Positions 46,082 through 55,787 are shown, counted from the stretch's first letter. The stretch: DNA of 64,000 nt from Pseudomonas putida (GCF_002741075.1 NZ_CP016634.1:1844501-1908500); one strand, 5' to 3'. Notes: generated by a model not told the origin, from the sequence alone. Numbers and translations are program-made.

Positions 46082-47421
46082 CCGACAAGCCCCCTTCCCA
46101 ACCGACGCAACGCCTGTTCCAGGCCATCCCACGACTCTGCGCACCAGACCAGCAGCACATGCTGCGGGAAACTGCCCTTGAGCCCGAACAACTCTCCGGG
46201 AATGACGGACAAGGGGGTCCCCGCCACCGCTGCCAGGAGGACCTTCGTATCGATCGGCTGGTTCAGCCGCGCCCAGATTCCTCGCCCTCCATCAGGCCTG
46301 GCGAACGCCAGGTGCGTGCCCAGGCGCAATTCGATCCGGCTGCAAAGGTGCTCCATGCGAGCCTGGAGATCGAAGCGTAAGGCTGCCAGGCTCTCGTCGA
46401 CCTCCCCTTTAGCGAAGGTATTCGCCACCGCGTGCTGACGCAGCGGTGGGAGCAAAAAGCCGCGTCGGACGATAGCTTCGTCGACGCCAGGTTGGCGACA
46501 CAGCAAGTAGGCGTAAGGTGCTTCTGCGCCTATCGTGGCCTCCAGCGAGCCGAGTATCAGCAGGCGACTGGCGTCGATGCCATCGCGTAGCCGCGACGCC
46601 GGGGGGCCTGCGAAACAGTGATCGCTGTCCAGGTCATTCTCCAGTAACAACGCGGAATGCTCGGCAAGCAAACGGGCTAGCTGTTGCTGATCCTGCGCAG
46701 GCATAAGACGCCCCAGGGGCACGGACAGACAAGAAGGCATCACGACAAGCTGGACCGGCTCACGCTCCAGCAAACGTGCGAACGCGCGTATATCCAGCCC
46801 TCCATGAGCAGCCATCGGCGCTTCGAGCACGCGCATACCGGCCTGCTGCAAGCCATTCAGCAACCGCCAGCAGCAGGGGGTTGCCACCACGGCCGTTGCC
46901 CCTTGCAGATGCAGGGCGAGCAACAAGGTTTCAAGCAAGGCTTGCACATCCGTGGCCAAATGAACGTGCCGGGCATTCCAGCAATGGCCAGAGGCGCGGG
47001 TATAGCGGGTGGCCAGAGCGCTACGCAACAAGGCGCCGTTGCCCAAACGCCACGTCGCCTCACCACCCTGGCGCGAGAGACGTCGCTCATGGGCGAGCAA
47101 GGTACGTTCCAGCGTCCGGGGCGATGGCATTGGCAGGGGGAATGCCGGAAGAACCAGGGCGGCGTCCGCACCTGGCGAGTCCACCTCCCGCTCGGCGAAA
47201 TTCACGAAGTACCCGGACTTGGGCACCGAGCGAACCCGGCCTTGCCGCTCCAACAGGCTATAGGCGCACTGCACGGTCGCCAGCGAAACCCGAAGGCGCC
47301 GGGCCAGGTCTCGCAAGGACGGCAAACGCCCCTGCTCTGCGTAATCGGCCTGGGCAATCAGGGCGTCCAGATAGCGATACACACCTTGATAGGCGAACTC
47401 CCCACGCGCCGAACGCCCCAT
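46075..47421 (-). CDS. MocR-like GntR regulator with degenerate aminotransferase domain
   Basis: 448 residues. N-terminal GntR winged helix (LPSLRDLARRLRVSLATVQCAYSLLE style) followed by a class I aminotransferase-like domain. The PLP anchor, normally G-S-F-S-K-T, reads GSLEAT at 291-296, so the lysine is Ala295. The E-D-D-Y block reads ENDL (261-264), losing the Asp and Tyr that contact PLP in GabR-type proteins. The domain therefore cannot form the usual aldimine and may sense another ligand or only dimerise. The ATG overlaps the upstream gene stop by one base. Confidence 0.82.
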   Translation of the reverse strand: MGRSARGEFAYQGVYRYLDALIAQADYAEQGRLPSLRDLARRLRVSLATVQCAYSLLERQGRVRSVPKSGYFVNFAEREVDSPGADAALVLPAFPLPMPSPRTLERTLLAHERRLSRQGGEATWRLGNGALLRSALATRYTRASGHCWNARHVHLATDVQALLETLLLALHLQGATAVVATPCCWRLLNGLQQAGMRVLEAPMAAHGGLDIRAFARLLEREPVQLVVMPSCLSVPLGRLMPAQDQQQLARLLAEHSALLLENDLDSDHCFAGPPASRLRDGIDASRLLILGSLEATIGAEAPYAYLLCRQPGVDEAIVRRGFLLPPLRQHAVANTFAKGEVDESLAALRFDLQARMEHLCSRIELRLGTHLAFARPDGGRGIWARLNQPIDTKVLLAAVAGTPLSVIPGELFGLKGSFPQHVLLVWCAESWDGLEQALRRLGRGLVGR

Positions 47422-48818
47422 CAGAGTGCCGCCTGGCGCACGATCGCAGGTGCCGTGTCCAGAGGCGACAACCACCGCAGCGCCGCATCTCGCCGTGTCA
47501 GATTGACCAGCACACGCCATGCCGATGGCTCGAGGTGACCGGCGTAGACCGCCTGCAACTGAGCCAGGCTCAGACCGCTGACATCCACCAACCAATGCTT
47601 GATGGTCTCGGGGCAAGGTTTGCCTTGCAGTGCCTTGTGCAGATACGGCAAAGCAACACGCATGCGCGGATGGTAGGCGTGCACGAAGTCCGTAAGCTTT
47701 TTACCTTGCCCGTTGAAGGGAGCGAACAGCAGGCATACCAGCTGGGTTTCATCGAGCCCCAGCGCCTGCAGGAATGACGCCCTGTCTTGTTGCTGCACCC
47801 GCAGCCACCAGCTCACTCGTGCATCCTTCTGGGACAGGTGCCCTTCTTGCCACCGGGACTGTCGCGCCAGCAGATGTGCATGCAAGCCCGCCAAGTTCTC
47901 TACCACGCTGGACGCTGTCCAGGCGCCCAACGGCGTATCGGGTACGCCGAGCACTTTTTGCGCGCCAAACATCGCGTCCAGGTGATGCGCCTCGCTCGCG
48001 GGACAAAGCAAGTCGTCCACCGTCAACATCTGGAGCGGTAGTTCAGGGGCCATTGCCGCAGGCATATCCAGACACCGGCCCAAGGGTGCCCCGACCCGCA
48101 TATGCAAGCGGCTCAACCCTTCGGTCAACGTCGCAGCACATTGATGCACGTCGCCAAGCCCCTGGAATTCCCCAGCCAGGCGCAGCAGACGCCGCCCCCA
48201 GGCCATGACACGTCTGCGCTCACGATCTGGCAGGGCCGTGACCAACGCGCTGGCACCGCCGCTGTGGCCCAGCGCCCCGTGCAAGGCTCCAGCCAGTTGC
48301 AGATGCAGCCTGCAGCCCAGCAGGGCCTTGGGTGTGGCCTCAGTCAGGTGCCCGAACATCAACAATGCCTGCCGTGCTCCCGTCCAAGGCTGGACGGCTT
48401 GTGCCTGGCATGCGCTGAACGGCACCACCTTGTCGTCCTCCAGCATGAGCAGCTCTACCCGAGGGTCGTCCTGCATGAACAGCGCGCTGAAGAGACGCTC
48501 ATGACTCAGCAGCGTCTCTGGATCGGGGGTGGGCAGGCAGCTCGCGACCACGCGCAACCGGAAGGTCTGGCCGCCACGCAGGGCCAGGCGCAACTGGGCT
48601 GCGCGCAGACTGGCCAGCAGATGCGCGCTGCGACGGTCGCCACCTTGCACCACCAGCAACTGGAATTCACCGATGTACTGCTCCCCGCCAGCGGCAATCG
48701 TCAAGCGCTGGACCAGCAATTGCAGCGAGGCCTGTTGTCCACGGGACATCTGATCGCACACACGGTCCAGTACCTGTTGGTAGATGGACTGCATGGCTTG
48801 GTCATGAAGACTGCTCAT
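47421..48818 (-). CDS. Unknown 465-residue protein co-transcribed with the MocR-like regulator
   Basis: 465 residues, soluble, without signal peptide, membrane segment or recognisable catalytic motif. The sequence is Leu/Gln/Ala-rich and largely helical in look, starting MSSLHDQAMQSIYQQVLDRV. Candidate conserved-looking points are LLMLEDDKVVPF, LTVDDLLCPASEAHHLDAMF, and WLVDVSGLSL. A GGGAG lies seven bases before the ATG. Its stop codon overlaps the start of the pseudo-MocR gene (TGATG), so the two products are made together. I do not recognise the family and assign no function. Confidence 0.75.
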   Translation of the reverse strand: MSSLHDQAMQSIYQQVLDRVCDQMSRGQQASLQLLVQRLTIAAGGEQYIGEFQLLVVQGGDRRSAHLLASLRAAQLRLALRGGQTFRLRVVASCLPTPDPETLLSHERLFSALFMQDDPRVELLMLEDDKVVPFSACQAQAVQPWTGARQALLMFGHLTEATPKALLGCRLHLQLAGALHGALGHSGGASALVTALPDRERRRVMAWGRRLLRLAGEFQGLGDVHQCAATLTEGLSRLHMRVGAPLGRCLDMPAAMAPELPLQMLTVDDLLCPASEAHHLDAMFGAQKVLGVPDTPLGAWTASSVVENLAGLHAHLLARQSRWQEGHLSQKDARVSWWLRVQQQDRASFLQALGLDETQLVCLLFAPFNGQGKKLTDFVHAYHPRMRVALPYLHKALQGKPCPETIKHWLVDVSGLSLAQLQAVYAGHLEPSAWRVLVNLTRRDAALRWLSPLDTAPAIVRQAAL

Positions 48819-49276
48819 CGGAACACTCCCTGTTCTTCGTTGCGGTGTTTCAACGTAAAAGGCGGAACAAAAAAGGGGCTCACTTCAACTTTGCAGAACT
48901 TTCCTACAAAACTTTGGGAAGTACAAAAGTGCACCACCCGGCCCAATTCATTCCGCGCACTGGCGTACACACGCCATAGCCTCCCCAAGCCCATCCATTG
49001 CTCCTAGAAAACATCCGTACAAGGCCATTATCGAAGGTTGCATTACGAATAAAAGATACAGATCCGGGTAAAAAAACCATTCAGCCCCGTCCGCTTTAAC
49101 CATTAAAGATCTGGACGCGATCGAGTGGTGCAAACAAATACTTCATTTATTGACTGTCAACTTTTATTTGTAAGATTAACGTTGATGCAATGTAGGATTT
49201 ATCTCTAGGTAGAGCCAAATAAAAAGCCCGGACCAAAGGCCCGGGCTTTTTATTATTCGCACATGACAGATTGGGG
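48819..49276. other. Intergenic, AT-richer than neighbours
   Basis: About 460 bp. The left end must hold the promoter of the unknown/MocR-like operon. Several short frames exist, none convincing. The segment 49000-49210 is clearly AT-rich compared with the genes around it. The right end holds the terminator at 49223-49251. Confidence 0.5.
49223..49251 (-). terminator. Bidirectional rho-independent terminator
   Basis: AAAAAGCCCGG and CCGGGCTTTTT around a short loop, 26 bp beyond the stop of the minus-strand oxidoreductase gene. Confidence 0.85.
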
Positions 49277-50293
49277 TTAACCCATCGTCAAGACAATCCG
49301 CCCTCCACAGGGGCATTCATCCATCTCGCGGTGTGCTTCGACCACATGGGTGAAGGGATAGACCTTGCTGATCTGGGGTGTCAGCAACTGATCGGCCGTG
49401 AACTGGTTGATGTCACGCAACGCGCGATGCAAGGCAACCTGGTCCTGGGCAATGCCCAGCTCCGGCTTGCCGGTGAAATTGCCGATGCAGTGCACGTAGA
49501 ACTGAATATTCTTCTGGAACGCCGCACAGGCCGGGAATGGCGTCTGGTTGCCGCCCTGCAAACCGTACAGCACTAGGCTGCCGCGCGGTGCCAGGACATC
49601 GCCCAGCAGTGACATCTGCGGCCCGCCCATACCATCCAGTACCATGTCGACACCGCGGCCATCGGTGTACTTGGCCACCTGCATGACCAGGTCCTGCTCT
49701 TCGGTGACGATCACCTTTTCGGCACCAAGGCTCAACAGGTACTCGCGCTGCTCTGGGTCCTTGGTGGCCGCGAACACCTTCAAACCCAAAGCTTTGCCCA
49801 GCTGCACGAAGGCAGGCCCCGCGCAATGGCTCGCATCAGTGACCAATGCGGTCTGGCCGGCCTTCGCACGGGCCAGGTCGACATAGGCAAAGTAGGCAAT
49901 CAGAAGCGGCGTGTAATGCACACTGGCTTCGATCGGCGTCAGGATGTCTGGGTAGCGGGTGATCGCGGTGCGCGGCAGGACGATGACATCGCCATAGACC
50001 GGGTGTTCGTTGGCGCTGGTGGCGGGGAAGCTGGCTACTCGATCGCCCACGGCGATGTCCTCGACGCCCTCGCCGACCGCTGTCACCACCCCGGCCATTT
50101 CATGGCCGATGCCTGCTGGCAGGCGTGCCTGGGATGGCGCCAGGTTCTGCCGCCAGAGCACATCGTACCAACTGACGCCGATGGCCTCGACGCGGATCTG
50201 CACCTCGCCCATCGCAGGGGATGGCTCGGTCTGCTCTTCGCAGCGCAGAACGTCGGCAGCGCCGAACTTGTGGAAACGAATCATGCGGGACAT
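49277..50293 (-). CDS. mexS: Zinc-type alcohol dehydrogenase/quinone oxidoreductase, MexS-like
   Basis: 338-residue medium-chain reductase lacking the zinc-binding cysteine set. It has the N-terminal GroES-like part (MSRMIRFHKFGAADVLRCEE, GHEMAGVVTAVGEGVED) and a nucleotide-binding domain. Divergent from a LysR regulator with near-identical character to MexT; in P. aeruginosa mexS (PA2491) and mexT (PA2492) have this arrangement, and MexS is thought to detoxify an electrophile that activates MexT. The ATG at 50293 follows GAGG at seven bases. Confidence 0.85.
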   Translation of the reverse strand: MSRMIRFHKFGAADVLRCEEQTEPSPAMGEVQIRVEAIGVSWYDVLWRQNLAPSQARLPAGIGHEMAGVVTAVGEGVEDIAVGDRVASFPATSANEHPVYGDVIVLPRTAITRYPDILTPIEASVHYTPLLIAYFAYVDLARAKAGQTALVTDASHCAGPAFVQLGKALGLKVFAATKDPEQREYLLSLGAEKVIVTEEQDLVMQVAKYTDGRGVDMVLDGMGGPQMSLLGDVLAPRGSLVLYGLQGGNQTPFPACAAFQKNIQFYVHCIGNFTGKPELGIAQDQVALHRALRDINQFTADQLLTPQISKVYPFTHVVEAHREMDECPCGGRIVLTMG

Positions 50294-50377
50294 CACATAC
50301 CTCGCCTTCGTGAATCTCGTATTACCACGGACTTTATCCGGGCTTTTGCCGTTAGACCATCAGTGGCTATTAATAGT

Positions 50378-50391
50378 TGACATGCCTGTCA
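50378..50391. promoter_or_regulatory. Palindrome in the mexS-mexT intergenic region
   Basis: TGACA-tgcc-TGTCA lies in the middle of the 206-bp divergent region. LysR regulators use imperfect dyads of T-N11-A type, so it is a candidate site for the product of mexT. It does not match exactly the published MexT box as I remember it. Confidence 0.4.
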
Positions 50392-50499
50392 TCGATTGGG
50401 CTCCTGGCAAATCCGTGCATTGGCCCCCGGAAATCGGTGCAGGGTACCAGCCTTTGGCCTTAAGATTCATCCCTGACCTACTTTAGGCCGAGCACTTCG

Positions 50500-51414
50500 A
50501 TGAACCGTAACGACCTGCGCCGCGTAGACCTCAACCTGCTGATCGTGTTCGAGACACTCATGCACGAACGCAGCGTGACCCGTGCCGCCGAGAAGCTGTT
50601 CCTCGGCCAGCCGGCGATCAGTGCCGCCCTGTCGCGTCTGCGCACCCTCTTCGATGACCCGCTGTTCGTGCGTACCGGGCGCAGCATGGAGCCCTCGGCT
50701 CGAGCCCATGAGATCTTCGCTCTGCTCTCGCCGGCCCTGGACTCGATCTCCACGGCCGTCAGCCGCGCCGCCGACTTCGATCCGGCCACCAGTACCTCGG
50801 TGTTTCGCATAGGCCTCTCCGACGACGCCGAATTCGCGCTGCTGCCGCTGTTGCTCAAGCGAATTCGCGCCGAAGCGCCGGGCATCGTGCTGGTGGTGCG
50901 TCGGGTGAACTACCTGCTGATGCCTACGTTGCTCGCCTCCGGTGAGATCTCGGTGGGTGTGAGCTACACCAATGAATTGCCCGCCAACGCCAAACGCAAG
51001 ATCCTGCGCCGCAGCCAACCCAAATTGCTGCGCGCCGACAGCATGCCGGGCAGCCTGAGCCTCGACGATTTCTGCGCACGGCCCCATGCCCTGGTGTCGT
51101 TCGCAGGCGATCTGTCCGGATTCATCGACGAAGCCCTCGAGCAGATCGGCCGCAAGCGTCATGTGGTCCTGGCCGTACCGCAGTTCAACGGCCTCGGCAG
51201 CCTGCTTGCCGGCACCGATATCGTCGCCACGGTCCCCGACTACACCGCCGACGCCCTGACCGCCGCCGGCGGCCTGCGCGCCGAAGACCTGCCTCTGGAC
51301 GTGCGCACCTTCGAGCTGCACATGGCCTGGCGCGGCGCACAGGACAACGACCCAGCCGAGCGGTGGTTAAGGTCGCGGATACAGATGTTCTTCGGAGACC
51401 CAGATAGCCTGTGA
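50500..51414 (+). CDS. mexT: LysR-family regulator MexT
   Basis: 304 residues. The winged helix-turn-helix (RVDLNLLIVFETLMHERSVT, AAEKLFLGQPAISAALSRLR) and substrate domain match MexT throughout, including VSFAGDLSGF and the C-terminal DNDPAERWLRSRIQMFFGDP. MexT activates mexEF-oprN-type efflux and mexS in response to redox or disulphide stress. No efflux operon follows here; the next DNA is an integrase remnant. Confidence 0.9.
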   Translation: MNRNDLRRVDLNLLIVFETLMHERSVTRAAEKLFLGQPAISAALSRLRTLFDDPLFVRTGRSMEPSARAHEIFALLSPALDSISTAVSRAADFDPATSTSVFRIGLSDDAEFALLPLLLKRIRAEAPGIVLVVRRVNYLLMPTLLASGEISVGVSYTNELPANAKRKILRRSQPKLLRADSMPGSLSLDDFCARPHALVSFAGDLSGFIDEALEQIGRKRHVVLAVPQFNGLGSLLAGTDIVATVPDYTADALTAAGGLRAEDLPLDVRTFELHMAWRGAQDNDPAERWLRSRIQMFFGDPDSL

Positions 51415-51513
51415 GCGACTTCCACTCAGCTCCAATAAATCCAGCAAATTCAGCTAGATAGTCGAATTTTCAGTCCGTTGCCATCCGTCGCATTCCACTC
51501 ATTTCCAACGTAC

Positions 51514-51566
51514 CTGGGGGTATCGTTTGGGGTACTTTTCATTTGACTGAAAAACGATACCCCCAG
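51514..51566. repeat. Perfect 15-bp inverted repeat at the integrase start
   Basis: CTGGGGGTATCGTTT (51514-51528) and AAACGATACCCCCAG (51552-51566) with a 23-base spacer. The right arm overlaps the start of the integrase fragment. Such sequences at the 5' side of an island integrase could be regulatory, or recombination-related sites. Confidence 0.6.
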
Positions 51567-51976
51567 ATTATGCCTATCGATCCTGCGCCAGCCTTCCGGC
51601 GAAAACTCAGCGATGCCTTCCTCCGCACCGTGAGCGAACCTGGCAAGTATGCCGACGGCGAAGTGCCCGGCCTCTACTTGCAGGTCCAGGCCTCGCTCAA
51701 GCCGCACAAGCCCGCTTCCAAGTACTGGCGGATGAAGTACCGCCTGCACGGCAAAGAAAACGTGTACGCGATTGGCCGCTATCCCGACATCGGGTTGAAG
51801 GACGCGCGCGAACTGGCCCGCGCTGCACGCCGCGACGTGGCCAATCACACGGCCCCCCCTAAAGACGAAACGGGCCAAACTTCAGGCTCAGTTACTCAAT
51901 GAAGAACGCACCTTCAGCTACGTCGCCGAACAATGGCTGGCCTTCAAATCCCCTGACCTGGTGAGCAAGTCCCTAA
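51543..51976 (+). pseudogene. N-terminal fragment of a P4-type island integrase
   Basis: The frame encodes the arm-binding domain (KLSDAFLRTVSEPGKYADGE, YWRMKYRLHGKENVYAIGRY, LKDARELARAARRDVAN). A one-base shift near 51865 moves the continuation (KRAKLQAQLLNEERTFSYVA, EQWLAFKSPDLVSKS) to another frame. It then stops at the IS5 copy and the catalytic half is absent on the other side. A genomic-island scar directly behind mexT. Confidence 0.85.
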
Positions 51977-53011
51977 GGATTCTCCGGTCAAGTCAGCACA
52001 GGCCGTCTGACCTGTGCTGAAATAGCCCCCCGTACCACTGCCCTCTACAAGCCCTCCATCCCATGAGTCAGATGAGCTTTTCCGATTTCGAGTACGCCGG
52101 TAAGCGCAAGCAAACCCGTCGCGAGCGTTTCCTGGCCGAGATGGAACAGGTGGTGCAGTGGAGCGGTTTGGTGGCATTGATCGAGCCGCATTACCCAAAG
52201 GCCGGCGGTGGCCGCAGGCCGTACCCACTGGAAACTATGCTGCGTGTTCACCTGCTGCATAACTGGTTCTCGTTGAGCGACCCCGCCATGGAAGAGGCGC
52301 TGTACGAGATCACTTCGATGCGCCAGTTTGCTCACCTTACGCTCAGCGCTCCGATCCCCGAAGACACCACCATCATGAATTTCCGGCACCTGCTGGAGAA
52401 GCACCAACTGGCGTCGGGCATTCTGGAAACCATCAACAACTACCTGCGAGACAAGGGCCTGTCTTTGCGCCAGGGCACCATCGTCGACGCCACCATCATC
52501 CACGCGCCCAGTTCGACCAAGAACAAGGAAGGCAAGCGCGATCCTGAAATGCATCAAACGAAGAAGGGCAACCAATACTATTTCGGCATGAAGGCCCACA
52601 TCGGCGCGGATGCTGAATCGGGTCTGGTGCATCACGTTCATGGCACCGCCGCGAACGTGGCCGACGTAACGGAAGTTGCACAACTGCTGCATGGCGCAGA
52701 GAACGTCGTCTGTGCCGACGCGGGCTACACCGGCGTTGAGAAAAGGCCAGAGCATGAAGGGCGGTCAGTGATCTGGCAGATTGCTGCGCGACGCAGCACC
52801 TACACGCACTTGAGCAAACGCAGCGTGCTTTACAAAGCCAAGCGCAAGATCGAAAAGGCCAAGGCGCAAGTGCGTGCGAAGGTGGAGCACCCGTGAGGGC
52901 AGAAAACCAAGGCTTTGCCTTGGTCATCCAATAATCAGCGGCTGGAAATCGGGCTTTTCGGCATCCCTAACCGCCCATTTCCGGTTGGTGAGCAACTTAT
53001 TCGGAGTTTCC
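51977..53011 (+). mobile_element. IS5-family insertion sequence with CTAA target duplication
   Basis: Ends are GGATTCTCCGGTCAAGTC on the left and, reverse-complemented, GGAAACTCCGAATAAGTTG on the right, imperfect inverted repeats. Both flanks carry CTAA (51973-51976 and 53012-53015), the four-base target duplication expected for IS5. The length is about 1035 bp, shorter than a full copy, matching an internal deletion near the transposase end. Confidence 0.85.
52063..52896 (+). pseudogene. IS5 transposase lacking its C-terminus
   Basis: 277 residues of an about 326-residue DDE transposase. It shows MSFSDFEYAGKRKQTRRERF, the first Asp in IVDATIIHAPSS, the second Asp in CADAGYTG, and ends at KVEHP, right at the third catalytic residue, followed by TGA. 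The usual continuation (FRVIKRQFGY and on) is missing from the DNA, so about 160 bp have been deleted. Probably inactive. Confidence 0.85.
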
Positions 53012-54206
53012 CTAATGGCGGGCTGCCACGAGTCGGCGTCGACCTGAGGCATATCCGAAATACAGCATCGCTACGCCTACCCCGCTAAGAAATATCTCAA
53101 CGTGCGCATAGCCAATGACCGGCGTATAAAGCACCCCGACCAGCAACGGCCCGAGTGCGCCCAGGCCATAGCCGACGCCTTGCACCATGCTCGAAAGTTC
53201 TGCCGCAACCTGTGCGTTTGCCGAGCGCAGCACAATCATGGTGATGGCAATGGAAGTCAAGGCACCTTGCCCGATGCCTTGTACCCCGCCCCACAGCCAT
53301 ACCGTGTCGAGCGGCGCGGACAGGCAGCCGAGAAAACCGACCGTGGTGAGCACCACCACAACCACATTGAACCAGGATTGATTCGGCAAGCGTGTGGCTA
53401 TCAGCGGCCCGAACAGACAAGCGACCATTTGTAGCAGGATTGAACTGGAGACGATAACGCTGGACTCCAGCGGTGTCATCCCCCGCCCATTCAGAAACGG
53501 GGCGAGCCAGCCGAACACGGTAAACGAATACATCGATTGCAGCACCATGAACAGCGTGAGTTGCCAGGCCAGCGCGCAGCGCCACACCCCTCGTACGCGC
53601 GGCGCAGCCTTGGGTGCCAGCGCACTGCCCTTGGGCAGTTGGAAAAGCCAGCAGGCACAGGCTGCCGCTGCCGGCACTGACCACAGCGCCAACGCCGTCG
53701 TCCAGCCACCGCCCAAGGTGCTTTGCAGCGCCAGGGTGAACCCTGCGGCAGTCGCCGCACCGCTCAACAGCGCCATGGAGTAGAGGCCGGCCATCAGCCC
53801 GGTGATCTTGGCGAAGTCGCGTTTGATAAGCCCAGGGAGCAATACGTTGATGATGGCGATGGCGCTGCCAATGACGATCGAACCGACCACCAGGCCGCTG
53901 ACGTTCCCGGCGCCACGTATCAATAGCCCTACGGACAACGCCACCATCAATACCAATATCGTGCGCTCTGTGCCTATTTTGCGGGCAAGCCAGGGCGCCA
54001 CGGGCGCGAACAACCCCAGGCAAAGTACAGGCAGCGTGGTAATTGCACTGGCGACGGCAGGCGTCAGGCCTAGGTCGCTGGATATATCGGCAAGCACAGC
54101 GCCGAGGCTTGGGTATGCAGTGCGAAGGTTGAAGGCTACGAGAATGATGCTGCAGGCGAAATAAAAAAGCCGCGAACCTTTGGCAATTTTGCCAGGTTGC
54201 CCTCCA
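53012..54206 (-). pseudogene. MFS transporter (CynX/NimT type), body of a gene split by an IS3-family element
   Basis: Readable continuously in frame from SRLFYFACSIILVAFNLRTA (TM1) through about twelve membrane segments to RRRLVAARH and stop. No start codon exists before TM1; the frame meets the end of the IS at 54206. A GTG at 54097 could start a shorter protein lacking TM1. The likely missing N-terminus lies beyond the IS at 55813-55868. The TAG stop uses the CTAA duplicated by the IS5 insertion. Confidence 0.7.
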
Positions 54207-54258
54207 TGTCAGGATAGTTGTCGCCCGTCTCATTCGATGGAGGGCGTAGGACTGTCTC

Positions 54259-54750
54259 ATGAAACAACGCCGTTATACCGCTGAGGAGAAAGCCTGGGCG
54301 TTGCAGCAAATGTCGGCGCCTTTCAGCCGTCCGGTCACAGAGTTGGCTAAGCAAACAGGCATTACTACTGTCACACTTCGGGCTTGGCGTAATGAAGCCA
54401 AGACCCAGGGAGTGCAAATGGCAGGAACAGGTAAACGCAATGGGCGCTGGAGCAGCGCTGACAAGTTCAGAGCTGTGCTTCAGACGGCTGCAATGAGCGA
54501 AGCAGAGATTTCAGAATACTGCCGAAGTGCAGGAATTCTGCCGTCGGATCTGGTGCTGTGGCGTACAGCTTGTGAGCAGGCGAATACTCCAACCCAGCAA
54601 GAACCCGTCAAAGATATCGCGTCGGTCAAGCGTATCGAGCAACTGGAGCGTGAGTTACGGCGTAAAGAAGCGGCTTTGGCAGAAACGGCGGCGTTGTTGG
54701 TACTGCGAAAAAAGGCCGATGCGATCTGGGGCAAGGACGAGGACGAATGA
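54259..54750 (+). CDS. IS3-family OrfA
   Basis: 163 residues with two helix-turn-helix-like segments (FSRPVTELAKQTGITTVTLR and the later SEAEISEYCRSAGILPSDLV) and a C-terminal leucine-type coiled coil (VKRIEQLERELRRKEAALAE). DNA-binding subunit of the transposase. Its stop overlaps the start of orfB (ATGA). Confidence 0.85.
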   Translation: MKQRRYTAEEKAWALQQMSAPFSRPVTELAKQTGITTVTLRAWRNEAKTQGVQMAGTGKRNGRWSSADKFRAVLQTAAMSEAEISEYCRSAGILPSDLVLWRTACEQANTPTQQEPVKDIASVKRIEQLERELRRKEAALAETAALLVLRKKADAIWGKDEDE

Positions 54751-55787
54751 CCAGTGCTGCAGATCGCACAACTGCCCTTCAGTTGATTGACGCCGCTGTA
54801 AGAGCAGGCGCTCGTCAAAGTGCTGCCTGTGAAGAGTTGGGACTCACTGAGCGCACGGTGCAACGATGGCGCCATCAACCTGAAGATGGGCGGCCTGGCG
54901 CAGCCCGCCCTGAGCCAGCCAACAAGCTCAGCGAACGTGAGCGCTTGGCCCTTTTGGATGCAGCCAATCGCCCTGATTGCGCCGACCTCACACCGCATGA
55001 AATCGTGCCGAAGTTGGCAGATGAAGGCCTCTACCTAGCCTCGGAATCGACATTTTACCGAGTGCTCAAGTCAGCGGGCCAAGCACACAGGCGTGGGCGT
55101 AGTCGAAGACCAAAGGCCAGACCACTCACGACCCATAGGGCGAGTGGGCCCAATCAGGTTTGGTGTTGGGACATCACTTGGTTACCGAGTACTGTCAAAG
55201 GACGTTTTTTCTATTGGTATATGGTCAAAGATATCTACAGCCGCAAGCTGGTCATGAATGAAGTACACGAGGCAGAAAGTGCTGAACATGCCAGTATCCT
55301 GCTGGAGCGCGCCTGCCTACGTGAAGGGATTCGCCCGGATACATTAGTGCTTCATTCAGACAATGGCAGTGCGATGAAGGGCGCGACAATGCTCGCTGCG
55401 CTACGTGACCTTGGTGTTCTGCCATCTTTCAGCCGCCCGCGGGTCAGCAACGACAACGCCTATGCCGAGGCTCTATTTCGAACAGCTAAGTACTGCTCAC
55501 GGTGGCCCAGCGTGCCTTTTGGATCGCTCGATGAAGCTCGTATGTGGGTAATGCGGTTTGCTGCCTGGTACAACAATGAACATCGCCATAGCGCGCTCAA
55601 ATATGTCACCCCCTCGCAGCGACATCATGGTCAAGATGGCGCTTCGCTGAGGCAGCGTGAACAGTTATACGAAGCAGCGCGGCGTCAGAATCCAGGACGA
55701 TGGGCCCGAGATGTCCGTAACTGGAAATTGCCTAACCATGTGTACTTGAATCGCGAGCGAGATCCAGAGCAAAAGCGCACCGGTTAA
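54747..55787 (+). CDS. IS3-family OrfB transposase
   Basis: 346 residues. rve integrase-core DDE motif complete: Asp in WCWDITWLPS, Asp in LHSDNGSAMKG, Glu in NDNAYAEALFRT. An N-terminal helix-turn-helix (SAACEELGLTERTVQRW) is also present. Intact frame, so the element may still be active. Confidence 0.88.
   Translation: MTSAADRTTALQLIDAAVRAGARQSAACEELGLTERTVQRWRHQPEDGRPGAARPEPANKLSERERLALLDAANRPDCADLTPHEIVPKLADEGLYLASESTFYRVLKSAGQAHRRGRSRRPKARPLTTHRASGPNQVWCWDITWLPSTVKGRFFYWYMVKDIYSRKLVMNEVHEAESAEHASILLERACLREGIRPDTLVLHSDNGSAMKGATMLAALRDLGVLPSFSRPRVSNDNAYAEALFRTAKYCSRWPSVPFGSLDEARMWVMRFAAWYNNEHRHSALKYVTPSQRHHGQDGASLRQREQLYEAARRQNPGRWARDVRNWKLPNHVYLNRERDPEQKRTG

Noticed and set aside
48948..49133. 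61-residue minus-strand frame in the AT-rich gap
   Set aside because: No ribosome site, no family-like sequence, and composition like non-coding DNA.
54136..54417. Minus-strand frame across the IS3 left end
   Set aside because: Chance fusion of IS end and MFS sequence in a non-coding frame.
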